Source of the DNA: JACKAF01 sp041391485
GTDB lineage: Bacteria > Bdellovibrionota > FAC87 > UBA2466 > JACKAF01
NCBI GenBank assembly: GCA_041391485.1
Contig: JAWKNY010000006.1
Span: 87,048-151,047 of the forward strand
Direction of reading: 5' to 3'
DNA length: 64,000 bases
This document shows, piece after piece, positions 53,796 to 62,886 of the stretch. Every line of letters starts with the position of its first letter. Within the stretch, counting starts at the first letter, position 1. The position numbers and the translations under genes were made by a program. Below the pieces are notes generated by a model. That model saw nothing but the letters and a program-made list of their open reading frames with translations, did no database searches and had not been told where the DNA came from.

Positions 53796-54947
53796 CTATC
53801 TTTCCGCCTTCGTCCAGATCTCAGTTAACTTCCGACCCTTGAGAAAATAGGCAAAGCCGGTGAGAGCCGACACATTCATGGCGCAGTAATAGAGGGGTAC
53901 GTATGCCCACGACAGCTCCACCCCTGCACTGCGCGCGATCGCTCCCGCGCCCGCGATCAGGTACAACATCACTTGCGCGGCCAGAAACCAGTCGTAGAAC
54001 GGGCCACTCAACGTCAGATTGGTCAAGAAGAGTACCAGCAGGAAAAAAGGCATCGTGTGACGAAGGGTCTTGTGAACCAAGAACTGGACGCCAAAAAGAT
54101 CCCGGGGAGGCAGGAGCCACGCCCGATTAGTCCAGAGGCTCTGGTACCCTCCGTAAACCATCCTCGCTTTTACCGCCATGTCTTCTTTCAAAGTAATGGA
54201 TGCCGATTCTCTAGAGATCGCTTTAGGCTCGTAAACCACACGAAAGCCTTGTCGAACGATGGCAAAAGTAATGGCCGTATCGTCATTAATAGTGTCTTCC
54301 GGAAGTTTGGTATAAAGAGACTTGCGGATCGCAAAAATCTCTCCGTCAGCCGTCGGTATGGAGCCTAACGCACTTTCCGCACTCTTCAGGGACGACTCAA
54401 ACTGCCAAAACAAGCTGTCTCCCTTGGAGCTATCTCGCTGCTCCTCTTGCAGAATACTCTTTCTACCGCAAACCCCACCGACTTTGGGGTTAGAAAAATT
54501 CTTAGCTAGCTCCAACAGTGCTGTCGAATCGTAGAAGGTGTTGGCATCAGAAAACACTATAATCTCGCCTTTGGCATGCTCTACAGCTCGGTTCAGCGCT
54601 GCTGTCTTTCCTTTTCGTGGCGCCTCGTGCAGGCTCACCACGCCTTGGTGCGCGTAGCAGGCCACCCGCTCCGGCGTGGCATCGCTCGATCCGTCAGACA
54701 CAACCAAGATCTCTAAAAGCTCCTTCGGGTACCCCAAAGAGAGACTGTTCTGAATCTTTTGATCGATCACGGCAGCCTCGTTATAGGCCGCGATGACGAG
54801 CGTAAGAGTTTTCTTTTCGATGGATCCAGTCTCCGACGGTGGGTTCCTCTTTTTGTTTGGCGCGCGCGAGCAAATTACGAGTGCCGGGTAGGCGACATAA
54901 TGGACAAACCCTAAAAGGAAGCAAAGCCAAAAAATAAATGTCAGCAC
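53796..54947 (-). CDS. Membrane-bound family 2 glycosyltransferase
   Basis: A 383-residue GT2 with an N-terminal membrane helix. The GT-A domain begins LTLVIAAYNEAAVIDQKI, with the DxD-like SDANTFYDS. The acceptor/base motif PEDTINDDTAI and the R-rich MVYGGYQSLWTNRAW correspond to the ED and Q/RxxRW elements of processive enzymes. Three or four transmembrane helices follow. It polymerises or transfers sugars at the inner membrane. The GTG start overlaps the end of the (frame-corrected) upstream polymerase gene by 7 bases. Confidence 0.9.
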   Translation of the reverse strand: MLTFIFWLCFLLGFVHYVAYPALVICSRAPNKKRNPPSETGSIEKKTLTLVIAAYNEAAVIDQKIQNSLSLGYPKELLEILVVSDGSSDATPERVACYAHQGVVSLHEAPRKGKTAALNRAVEHAKGEIIVFSDANTFYDSTALLELAKNFSNPKVGGVCGRKSILQEEQRDSSKGDSLFWQFESSLKSAESALGSIPTADGEIFAIRKSLYTKLPEDTINDDTAITFAIVRQGFRVVYEPKAISRESASITLKEDMAVKARMVYGGYQSLWTNRAWLLPPRDLFGVQFLVHKTLRHTMPFFLLVLFLTNLTLSGPFYDWFLAAQVMLYLIAGAGAIARSAGVELSWAYVPLYYCAMNVSALTGFAYFLKGRKLTEIWTKAER

Positions 54948-56180
54948 GGAAGTTTTCCTTCCTCCGGAGTTTTCCCCGGCATCGGTAAAGATACCGCCAG
55001 AATTACCGCCAGGTAGAGAATGACAAAGTCTTTACTCTTGAGAAGGCAAGGTCAATAAATTCAGACAAAGAATCGTCAAGGCGCCGAGAGCGGCCACTCC
55101 CAGAGGATCGCCACGTCTAGCGGACGGAAACGCGGCTCCAAAAGCACCCAAGAGTAGCGCACCGAACGCGATGAGGCCCACAACACCCAGTTCCCCCCAC
55201 AACTGCAGCGGGGTGTTATGGACGGCGAGCGGGCTTGCTTCACTCATAAGCCGATCATGACCCGTTACGCGGTAAAAATGTTTGGCGGATTCTCCCCACC
55301 CAAAACCAAAAAAAGGTTTTTCCTGCGCCAGCTTCCAGCCCGTTTGAATCGATCGCCACCGCTGGTGATTGGACGCATCCGCGAGGCTTTTGAACCTTCC
55401 GACGGTGTCACCGAAAAACAGTGTCCCGATCAACACGATTCCCAACACCCAGGCCGCTGCCAAACGCAAACCTTTGGGAGCAAAGGCGACGGATACCCCA
55501 AGCCCAGCTGCCACAGAAAGCAGTCCCATGCGAGATTCTGTTATCAAAACGGTGTAGGCAGTAAGCCCCAAAACGAAGAGGTAGATCCATTTGAAGCGTG
55601 TCGCCTGACGCCACTTGTAGAGGGCAAATGGGATGGCCACGGCGGCCAAAACACAAATGAAGTTCGGATCGCCGTTCTTCACATGTACCTTCGGCCTGTC
55701 GTCAAGCAGCCGCATCTCTCCCAGAACATGAAAGCGGTACTGCACGATAAGACAGAAAATAAAAATACCCGCCAGTAGCGCATCCACAACGGCAGATCGA
55801 CCTTTAACTTTTCTGCAAACCCACGGAAGCAGGGGGAAGAGCAGCAAGGCCTTCACCCAACTTCGGTACTCCGAATCGAAAAGCACTCTCAGATTCTGAT
55901 CATTTGCGAAGGAGCTAAGAAGCGGGCACACCGCAAGAAAGACCGCCAGCGCCATCCACCCCGTAAGCCGGGTCGTATCGTCATCAGTAAAAACAAAAGC
56001 TGGCAGGTACAAAGCGGCCGCAAACAAGAATAGAATCATCTCAAAGTTAAATTGGATGAGTAGCCGGCTCTCCAGGTGAAGCGCACTCAGAGTAAAGAAG
56101 ACAAATGCTGCGAGAAGCGCAACGCCAGCTTTCTCTACCGGCAGCGGCCTGACTTTCAGTGCTTGAACTCCTCCTACCAT
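54941..56180 (-). CDS. O-antigen ligase/polymerase (WaaL/Wzy-like), frame slip near C-terminus
   Basis: A polytopic protein of ten or more hydrophobic segments. The large loop near residues 270-330 has WRSIQTGWKLAQEKPFFGFG and LAVHNTPLQLWGELGVVGLI, the Wzy_C/WaaL signature with the conserved His. The frame as read ends at 55032 (LNLLTLPSQE). A one-base shift near 55045 would continue it through LKSKDFVILYLAVILAVSLP to TGA at 54941, overlapping the GT2 start as expected for the operon. The ATG at 56180 follows GAGG and overlaps the previous stop. It joins oligosaccharide units or ligates them to an acceptor in the periplasm. Confidence 0.8.
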
Positions 56181-57550
56181 CAAGACCTCAAGGGTTCGCC
56201 CACCATGCCGGATGGACGTTTCAAAGAGAACTCGGCGAGAATAGTCGGCGCAATCCGAGTCAATGCCACCTTCCCCTCATGCACGCGGTGAGACCCGCGG
56301 CGGATCCACAAGGCTCCCAAGGGATCGTGCCGGCCGCTTCGCATGCCGTGAATCTGATAAAAAAGCTCCGAAAATTTCTGTCTCTGACCACTCGCTCCAC
56401 TGAGAACCTCCTTCTCAAAGACACCGGCATCTTCGATGGAGCAGCCCCCAAATAGACTTTTGCCCTCTTGGTTGAACCAACAGGCGGGTTCTCCGTTCAC
56501 CGTGAGCGAGTCCAAGGCCAACTTAGCGGCCTCCGCTTCTGCTTCTGTTTCAAAATCAAAATAAAACTGCTGCGCCATGACGGGGCGTACGCGCACCGGC
56601 TTTGGATGCACGCCTGCAAAGGACAGAAAGCTCTCCACACTTCGGATCCTAAAAAGACACTTTTTGGTATCCACCCAAGGTTTTTGGCTGAGCGCCGTGC
56701 AAAAAATAATCGTCGAATGCGGGTAGTCTGACAAAGCCCGCCCCACCAACTTGTCTAAAGATTGGTACCCTTTCAGGACAGCACCGGAGTAAAAGGTGCT
56801 CTCCTCCGCGCTAGGCGGGAGAGCGAAGCGTTCAGGTTCGAAGTGGCGCCAGTAGTAATGTTGAAAGTGAGCCGTGCTATTGCAAAAGAAAGTCGCGTAA
56901 TCGACGTGAAATTTTTCATTTAGGTATCGAAAAAGATCGTAGCAGATCTTTTCCATCACGATGGCCCGTTCCCACTTTTGCTCAGAGTGTTTCCATTCTT
57001 TAGCTAACTGCCGAATCCCGCTCCACGCCGTGTCCGGGCTCAGCCCGTGACGTGCCAAAAACCAGCCGAACTGCAGCAGATCTTTCAACTCGAAGCCCTC
57101 TGAACGAGAGGACTCCTGCACCTGCTTGGAAACAAAGTCGACGAAGGGAGAAAGGAATTCGGGAAATGCCTTGCCACCCTCGTCCCAGGGATCGGGAACC
57201 ACGTAACCATTCACGCGATCGTAGCCACAATTCATGCTACCAAAGATGCCCACTCGAAGACCGGCATCAGAAAGATAATTGCCTACCGCGCGCCGCCCTA
57301 GCTTTTTGCCATCTCCTAAATGGAAGATGCCGTGCTCCTCATGGCGCAATCCCGAATGTACTGTCGGCCACTGAATCCACGGCTCCAGGTGATCCAGCGG
57401 CACGTCCGCCTCTGAGTGAAAGATATCTGAGGAGTCGTAGAGACGTTTGAAGTTGGGTAGATCCCCGCGCGCCATAAACTGGTCGAGCAGAGGCGGCGAC
57501 AGCTCGTTGAATTCCAGCTGAACAATCTTGGGATTATGCTGTTTGGACAC
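56180..57550 (-). CDS. Alkaline-phosphatase-superfamily protein of polysaccharide loci
   Basis: The 456-residue protein has an alkaline phosphatase / type I phosphodiesterase fold: KIVQLEFNELSPPLLDQFM, then DLPNFKRLY, then WIQWPTVHSGLRHEEHGIFHLGDG, where the Thr is in the nucleophile position. The usual first metal-ligand Asp (in LDG) is here FNE. Later the metal-site His motifs are weak (FCNSTAHFQHYYW). It is known as an alkaline-phosphatase-family subtype in exopolysaccharide clusters, with unproven activity. No signal peptide is visible. Its stop overlaps the polymerase start, and its start overlaps the Wzz gene by 17 bases. Confidence 0.72.
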   Translation of the reverse strand: MSKQHNPKIVQLEFNELSPPLLDQFMARGDLPNFKRLYDSSDIFHSEADVPLDHLEPWIQWPTVHSGLRHEEHGIFHLGDGKKLGRRAVGNYLSDAGLRVGIFGSMNCGYDRVNGYVVPDPWDEGGKAFPEFLSPFVDFVSKQVQESSRSEGFELKDLLQFGWFLARHGLSPDTAWSGIRQLAKEWKHSEQKWERAIVMEKICYDLFRYLNEKFHVDYATFFCNSTAHFQHYYWRHFEPERFALPPSAEESTFYSGAVLKGYQSLDKLVGRALSDYPHSTIIFCTALSQKPWVDTKKCLFRIRSVESFLSFAGVHPKPVRVRPVMAQQFYFDFETEAEAEAAKLALDSLTVNGEPACWFNQEGKSLFGGCSIEDAGVFEKEVLSGASGQRQKFSELFYQIHGMRSGRHDPLGALWIRRGSHRVHEGKVALTRIAPTILAEFSLKRPSGMVGEPLRS

Positions 57551-58343
57551 GCGGTTGCCTCGTGATGTTCAGCACGTACTCGACACCTAGGCCCAGGGCG
57601 ATCCCCAGTGCCAAGGCAAGAATCAACAAGCGGCCATTCTTGGGCCACGCCGACTCTAACGGAATTGCAGGACGCTCTACGACGTCCACTCGCTTTCCGG
57701 CCTGTGCCTCAAACAGAATGCTGGTCGCGAGCACGCTTTGATACGTCTCATCCAGGAACCGCAAGGTGGAAGACGATTGCTTCTTTGACATCTCCGTTCT
57801 CAGAGAAGCAAGCGAATTCTGGTACGCCGCTTTCGGCTCCTCCACGACGAGATAACGAATTCTATCGATCAACTTGGCGAGTAAACGCTTCCCAAGCAAG
57901 GGATTGGCGTCTCTTGCGGTTAGCACGAAGGTAAAAGAATCTCCGCCCAAAAAGTCCACGCTGAGTTCTCTAGCGATTTGGCGCACGAACTCGGCGCGCA
58001 GATCGGCGTGAGTCGCTCCCGCCACCCCGTCAACCCGCGCTCCCTGCGCCTCCTGATAACGAGTGTAGCGCTCCTTTAGCAGAGGCAACTCATCGATCAG
58101 TTGACTGAGGAATTCCCCAGACAAGAGAGCCTCTTTGATCGCGTAGCCATCGCGTACCCAGACCCAGCGGTTCTTGCTGTCCTCCAGGGACGGGTTGAGT
58201 CTGCTCATTTGACTGCGATTTACCACCATACCCGCGCGCTGAAACGATGTGCTGCTTAGGAGAAAGTAAAACGTAAAAGCCGCCACCAGAAAGCTGACGA
58301 GCACAGCACCGATCACAAGAGAATGCTTACGAAGAAAACCCAT
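57534..58343 (-). CDS. Wzz-type chain length determinant protein
   Basis: This 269-residue polysaccharide co-polymerase has an N-terminal transmembrane helix (SLVIGAVLVSFLVAAFTFYF), a long helical periplasmic domain and a second helix near the C-terminus (GRLLILALALGIALGLGVEY). A Pro-rich segment (VVERPAIPLESAWPKNGR) comes just before the second helix, as in Wzz. No fused tyrosine-kinase domain is present. It controls the length of the exported polymer. The ATG at 58343 follows GGGGGAC. Confidence 0.82.
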   Translation of the reverse strand: MGFLRKHSLVIGAVLVSFLVAAFTFYFLLSSTSFQRAGMVVNRSQMSRLNPSLEDSKNRWVWVRDGYAIKEALLSGEFLSQLIDELPLLKERYTRYQEAQGARVDGVAGATHADLRAEFVRQIARELSVDFLGGDSFTFVLTARDANPLLGKRLLAKLIDRIRYLVVEEPKAAYQNSLASLRTEMSKKQSSSTLRFLDETYQSVLATSILFEAQAGKRVDVVERPAIPLESAWPKNGRLLILALALGIALGLGVEYVLNITRQPRVQTA

Positions 58344-58434
58344 TTGTCCCCCCAACAAGACAAACAAACGGCGCAGAACGCGCCGCGTCCCCAAATTTTT
58401 AATTACCCCAACACCCTACGCTTTTCAAGCAGAC

Positions 58435-59238
58435 CTAGTGAAGCAACTCTCGGACGGGCTTTACGGGAAAGTCATCCGGGAGTTGCCGGAACTTTCCGAT
58501 TCCCTGAGAGCCCTACGTAGTGGCGAAATTTTTCAAAAAGGCGGGAGCGAGACACGCGGCTGGCGCGTCAAACTCCAAGGGTGAAAATACAGCACCACAT
58601 CCCCACCCGCGTTGCCGCTTTCTTCAACGAAAGCTTGTGCGTAACGGCGTACGGATAAAGCCTAAAGTAGCCTCCCGACACGGGCACACGCATTCCGAGG
58701 ACATTTCACCCGGCTCATGGGGACTTCCACATCCCTTCGGTTTGTGTCGGTCGCGTAGGAAAATCAGGGATCCCATAGTCCGGATGACGGATAGGGTAAA
58801 TGCTGCTGTCATAGCGGAATCCAAGCTCACGCAGAATTGGTAGGGCCAGTAGGTCTTTCGAGTCCTGCCGAAAAACTCGGCGCTCGGTACTATGCGGGGG
58901 CATTGGTTTGACTACTTAGAATGGCAACGGACTTCACCGTCTGCTTTAAAGCTTTCGGATCGGTCCAGTCAAATGGTTGGTGGTTGTAGCCGTGACTGCC
59001 AATCTCGTGTCCGCCGCTTTCAAGCTCGCGCACGATCTGCGGACTTCGCTCGGCCACCCAGCCGAGCATGAAGAAGGTCGCGCGAATGCGCCGCCGTCCA
59101 GCTCCTCAAGGATAAAATCCAGGCCCTTGCGTACGCGAAATTCGCAGGTGATCCCATTCGCTGAAGGGAATCTTCTGGCCCATATTGCGAACGCAGAACC
59201 AATCTTCTACGTCGATGCTGAGAGCAAACTCTCCCATA
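58435..59238 (-). pseudogene. XrtA-type polysaccharide deacetylase, frameshifted
   Basis: The ATG at 59238 after GGAGAGGGG starts LSIDVEDWFCVRNMGQKI. The other frames carry IRATFFMLGWVAERSP, GHEIGSHGYNHQPFDW (metal His), ERRVFRQDSKDLLALPIL and LGFRYDSSIYPIRHPDYGIP. The end (KFRHYVGL, then QLPDDFPVKPVRELLH with a stop at 58435) matches the DUF3473 tail of XrtA-system deacetylases. Several indels are needed. The enzyme removes N-acetyl groups from an exported polysaccharide. No exosortase gene is in the window, so the XrtA link is only by family. Confidence 0.75.
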
Positions 59239-59263
59239 AGCCCCTCTCCAAGTGCGGACGATC

Positions 59264-59834
59264 TACACTGTACGCGCAAGTACGATTTTTCGGGCCGTGT
59301 AATACAGAATCAGAAAATACATCGACCAGGAGTGCTGGTGCTGGATGTAAGAAGATCAAACTCCAACTTTTCTTCCGGGCCCGCGTTGTAGCCGCAGCAA
59401 ACCTGCGCTAACAGTATTACCCAGCTGCCCTTCTCTCTCTCAAGTGATAGTACGGCACTTCATTTTCGAAATCAGCTCACAAAAACGGGCGCTCCGGACG
59501 GGGGCCTACCAGGCCCATGTCTCCGACCATCACATTCAAAGAAAGCTGCGGAAGTTCATCAAGTGGGTCTTTCGCGAAACCACCGAAATGGTCACCCGAG
59601 GATCGGCTGTCCAGAGAGCACCGGCCCCGTTTTGTCCTCGGCATCGGTGCGCATGGATCGAAACTTATAGATGGTAAAAGCTTTGCCGCTCTTACCAATT
59701 CGCTCCTGTTTGTAGAGCGAGGGCCCTCGAAGTGAGCTTGATTCAATAACGCACAACAGCATCACTGGACTCGCCCAAGAGCAGCAGAAGCCAGCAAGCA
59801 GCTGCTCAAACGCGACGATAAAATTCCGAAACAT
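59264..59834 (-). pseudogene. Undecaprenyl-phosphate sugar transferase, frameshifted
   Basis: The ATG at 59834 begins MFRNFIVAFEQLLAGF followed by a membrane anchor. The family motifs are LYKQERIGKSGKAFTIYKFRSMRTDAED (seen in two halves), then LDELPQL, GDMGLVGPRPERP, and in the last frames GYNAGPEEKLEFDLL and MYFLILYYTARKIVLARTV, stopping at 59264. Breaks occur near 59600, 59460 and 59350. It would start the repeat unit by loading a sugar phosphate on undecaprenyl phosphate. Such transferases of about 200 residues (EpsL/PglC type) are common. Confidence 0.75.
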
Positions 59835-60209
59835 TCTGATTCAAGAAGACCGCTCGAATTCAAAAGAAAACGAAAACGTTGCCCGAATCGCGGCTGCATT
59901 TTCTGCAAAGTACTGATCCATGTTGCCCCCTTCTTCCCTTGTAAAAAAAGGATCCGGCACCCCATCGCCGGGACTTCCCATCTAAATCTTGAGTTTGCAG
60001 AAACTGTGCCATCGCGCTTGCCCGCCAGAACCACGTTTGCAGCGGGAAACAAGCCGTTCCCAAACAGGGCTGGTCCCAAATCCGGTAAACTTTTCTCCAC
60101 CGCGCCAAAATGATACCGACCGAAACGGAAGTTGTCCTTGATCAACCGGTTAGCCTTTACGTTGAGACAGGTTTTGGGGGCCATCGTCAAGAAAGTAAAG
60201 CGCGAGTCT
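59835..60209. other. Gap with no assignable gene
   Basis: This stretch separates the minus-strand sugar transferase from the plus-strand flippase. Open frames on the minus strand (for example MDQYFAENAAAIRATFSFSF from 59921, with GGGGG upstream) are short and match nothing I recognise. A broken reading frame is likely, given the state of its neighbours. Confidence 0.4.
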
Positions 60210-61655
60210 ATGTCAATGGGCACTTTGAAAAACGGTTCTGCTTTCGTTGGGACACCTGGGTGTTGTCGTCGCAAGTTTTCTTATTCCAATCTTTTTAAGT
60301 CGATGGCTCGCCGTAGAAATGTACGGCACTTACAAGCAGCTGATGCTCGTTTACCTGTTGGCGATGGTCATCGGCCACGCCGCCTGGGAATGGACAACGG
60401 TCTTTTACTTCATCAAGAATCACCCGCAGCAGAGGACTCTTCTCTCTGAACGTCATGTTGTTTGACTCATTGGTGGCAGGGCTTCTGTGCGGTTCCTTGA
60501 TGCTGTTTCGACAGGTAGGCGATCTATTCAACAACCCCCGCGCTTGCAGCCCATTTGCCCTATTTCGCCCCTATTCTTGTTTTCTCAATCCCGACGCAGC
60601 ACTTCGAGCACTACCTGACGGTGCTCGACCACATCAAAGGCGGCTATCGCCGTCAGTTTGTCTGAGACCTTGAAAGCCGCCATTCTCATTGGAGGCTTTT
60701 GCGCTTTAACTCAACAGATATGGCGTGTTTGCGGGTTTGGCGGCACTGACGGCAACAAGTTGGCGTCCTTCGGCCTCAACCTACGCAGTGATGGCATACC
60801 CAAGATAGGTGGCAGATTTCGGCAGCGTACTTCCGGGAACAAGTACGGTTTAGCATTCCTGGACTCACCAACTTGATTGCATTTTGTTTGAAACTCGACA
60901 AATTTGTCATTTCGGCTCTCTTCTCCGTCCGCCAGTTCACCATTTACGCCGTCAGCTGTTTTGAAATTCCCTTGATGAGGAGCGTATCGAGGCTACATGA
61001 CGGACTTGATGTCTTTTGACACGTGGTTAGCGACCAAAAGAGTCGGAAGCTGAAGCCTCTGGCACACGACGCTTCGAAAGGTGGCACTCTTTCAGGTTCC
61101 GGTGGCGGCTTGCTGATGTTTGCAGAGCCGGTCATTCGCTTTGTTTTCCTCCGACACTACACGGAAGTGCCTTATTTCAGGATATTTGCTCTCATTCTCC
61201 TGCTCAGTGGGTTTTCTCCAGAAATTCTTTTCAGGGTATTCGCGCGCACAGGACGACTTTTGCGTTTGCAGTGCGTGGCTGCCCTTTACACAATTCTAGC
61301 GGTAGTGGGCAGCGCCTACTTTCTAGGCCCTTTGTCGGCGCTATTTACGAAGCTTCTCTGCGACGTGTGCACACAGCTTCTCTACTCACGGGACGCCGCT
61401 CACCTCCTGCAGCTCAAAGCGAGTGAATACGTTCCCTGGTCGCAGATCCAACTGCATCGGGCTGGTGAGCTTTCTAGGCGCTGGCCGTGGCTTGTCGTCG
61501 CGCCCCTGCAACTCGGTGTCTTGGCAGCTGCCGTAGGCGGATCGCTCTACACTTTTCGCCGTCTCAGCCATCCCGACGGACTCGTCATGGAGGATGAGGT
61601 CGCCTACCTCAAGGAGAAGGCGCGCCGGCTTCTCCGTTTTGCTCCTGCTTCGTGA
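60210..61655 (+). pseudogene. Wzx-like polysaccharide flippase, multiply frameshifted
   Basis: On the plus strand, opposite to the rest of the locus. Frames from an ATG at 60210 give LKNGSAFVG, LGVVVASFLIPIFLSRWLAV, MYGTYKQLMLVYLLAMVIGH, AWEWTTVFYFIKN, LNVMLFDSLVAGLLCGSLML, HFEHYLTVLDHIKGGYRR, ETLKAAILIGGFCALTQQI, then a last intact piece with GLLMFAEPVIRFVFLRHYTE and LILLLSGFSPEILFRVFARTG ending at 61655. The pattern (helix pairs, FGxYxQ-like early motif) fits MATE/Wzx polysaccharide exporters. At least five indels. Confidence 0.65.
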
Positions 61656-62767
61656 ATAGGCCCTCGGATACAAAGAAATCATTCTGGATGCCGTTCTTGT
61701 AGGCGTCCAAACTGTTCAAAGTCGAATCCAGCCGCAGATTCTGAGCCCGGATCCCCGGTCAGCTGCGTTGTATAAGCAGCTAATGGCACGACATGGGGGT
61801 ATAGCCGCCTGCAAGCTGAAGAGGGCTTCCTGGAGCCACGCGCCTTGCCGCGGATCGACGCGTGCTCAATGGTAGCAAACTCAACAATGGCTGCAGGCTT
61901 AAGCGGCGAGATGAAACCAGTTCGTTGTAGGTATTGACCCGTGAGAATGGACGTAAATGAATTCCAATAGTCGCCAGATCGACCACAAACACATGACCCC
62001 GATCCAGTCGATGTGTTCGTCTCCCGGGTAGTAGTGAGCCATGTCGTTCCAAGCTTCTTTGGGTTGCGGCTGGGAGTCCACATGAAACACCCAAGTTACC
62101 TTGTCCGCGCGTGCCGCTTTGAAAATATCAATCACTCGACGGTAAGCATTAAGCGCTCCGGACCGTCAGCCAGCTCCGGGTCTCCGTAGGCCGTCTCACC
62201 AGCCCGTTCATTGCCCATTCCAAGGGTACCAATTGCCGTTCACCTCAGGGGCAAACTCAGTAAGGATCGGCTGATCTACAGTCTTGGCAAGCACTTTACC
62301 CGCTGCAACACATCACGTCGAAATAGCCTTTGAGGAAGTTTTCCATTGAATACACCGGATCCACAGGTTTTGATCCGTGCGACTTCGCGGAAGAATACGA
62401 ATATGAGACTCGTCCCAGCTTTAGGATTTCCCGTCGACGCCTGCCAGGGAACTCAATGCATTTTCCGCCCAATCATTTTCAAACTGTACCCAGGTAAGCG
62501 GCTTCCCGTGAGACGCTCCATTGCCCGAACAGCCAGACCAATGTTCTGAAGATCCCCTTTGGCAAATCCGGAACGCTCGCCCGGTGACTCCTTTGTCCGG
62601 CGGGCGCAGCGCATTGGCGTAAGGAGAAGCGGCAGCGGGTGCGGGCGGTACCACACGTTCCGCTTTGCTAGGCCTTTTGGCACAGCTGACTAAGGCCAGC
62701 GCGGCCAGCAAACCTGCATCAAGGTAAGGTCCATTTTTTGAACCCAGACGCAACCGAATCTCTTCAT
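61609..62767 (-). pseudogene. GH26-like lipoprotein, degenerate paralogue of the next gene
   Basis: The start (ATG 62767, MKRFGCVWVQKM) leads through a break to a lipoprotein-type segment LLAALALVSC-AKRPS. The following fragments match the intact GH26 gene at 62887-63969 in order: TGKPLTWVQFENDW (paralogue KPLAWVQVQDDF), VTWVFHVDSQPQPKEAWN, YYPGDEHIDWIG, AAIVEFATIEHASI with the nucleophile Glu retained, and LRLDSTLNSLDAY, ending near 61609. It is a tandem duplicate that has diverged and is broken by many indels. The acid/base region around 62210 is too scrambled to judge. Confidence 0.68.
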
Positions 62768-62886
62768 TTCGCCCCGAATTTGTCCCATTTTCGTTTCCCA
62801 GTCTCGAACAACGGCTCATACAAAAACCGGTGCTCCGCCTTGCTGCAAGCACCGGTCTCTAGGATCTAGTTACCAGAATTACCAGG

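Noticed and set aside
58344..62880. A mobile element or prophage as cause of the scrambled region
   Set aside because: I found no transposase, integrase or terminal repeats. The fragments read as ordinary polysaccharide genes with indels.
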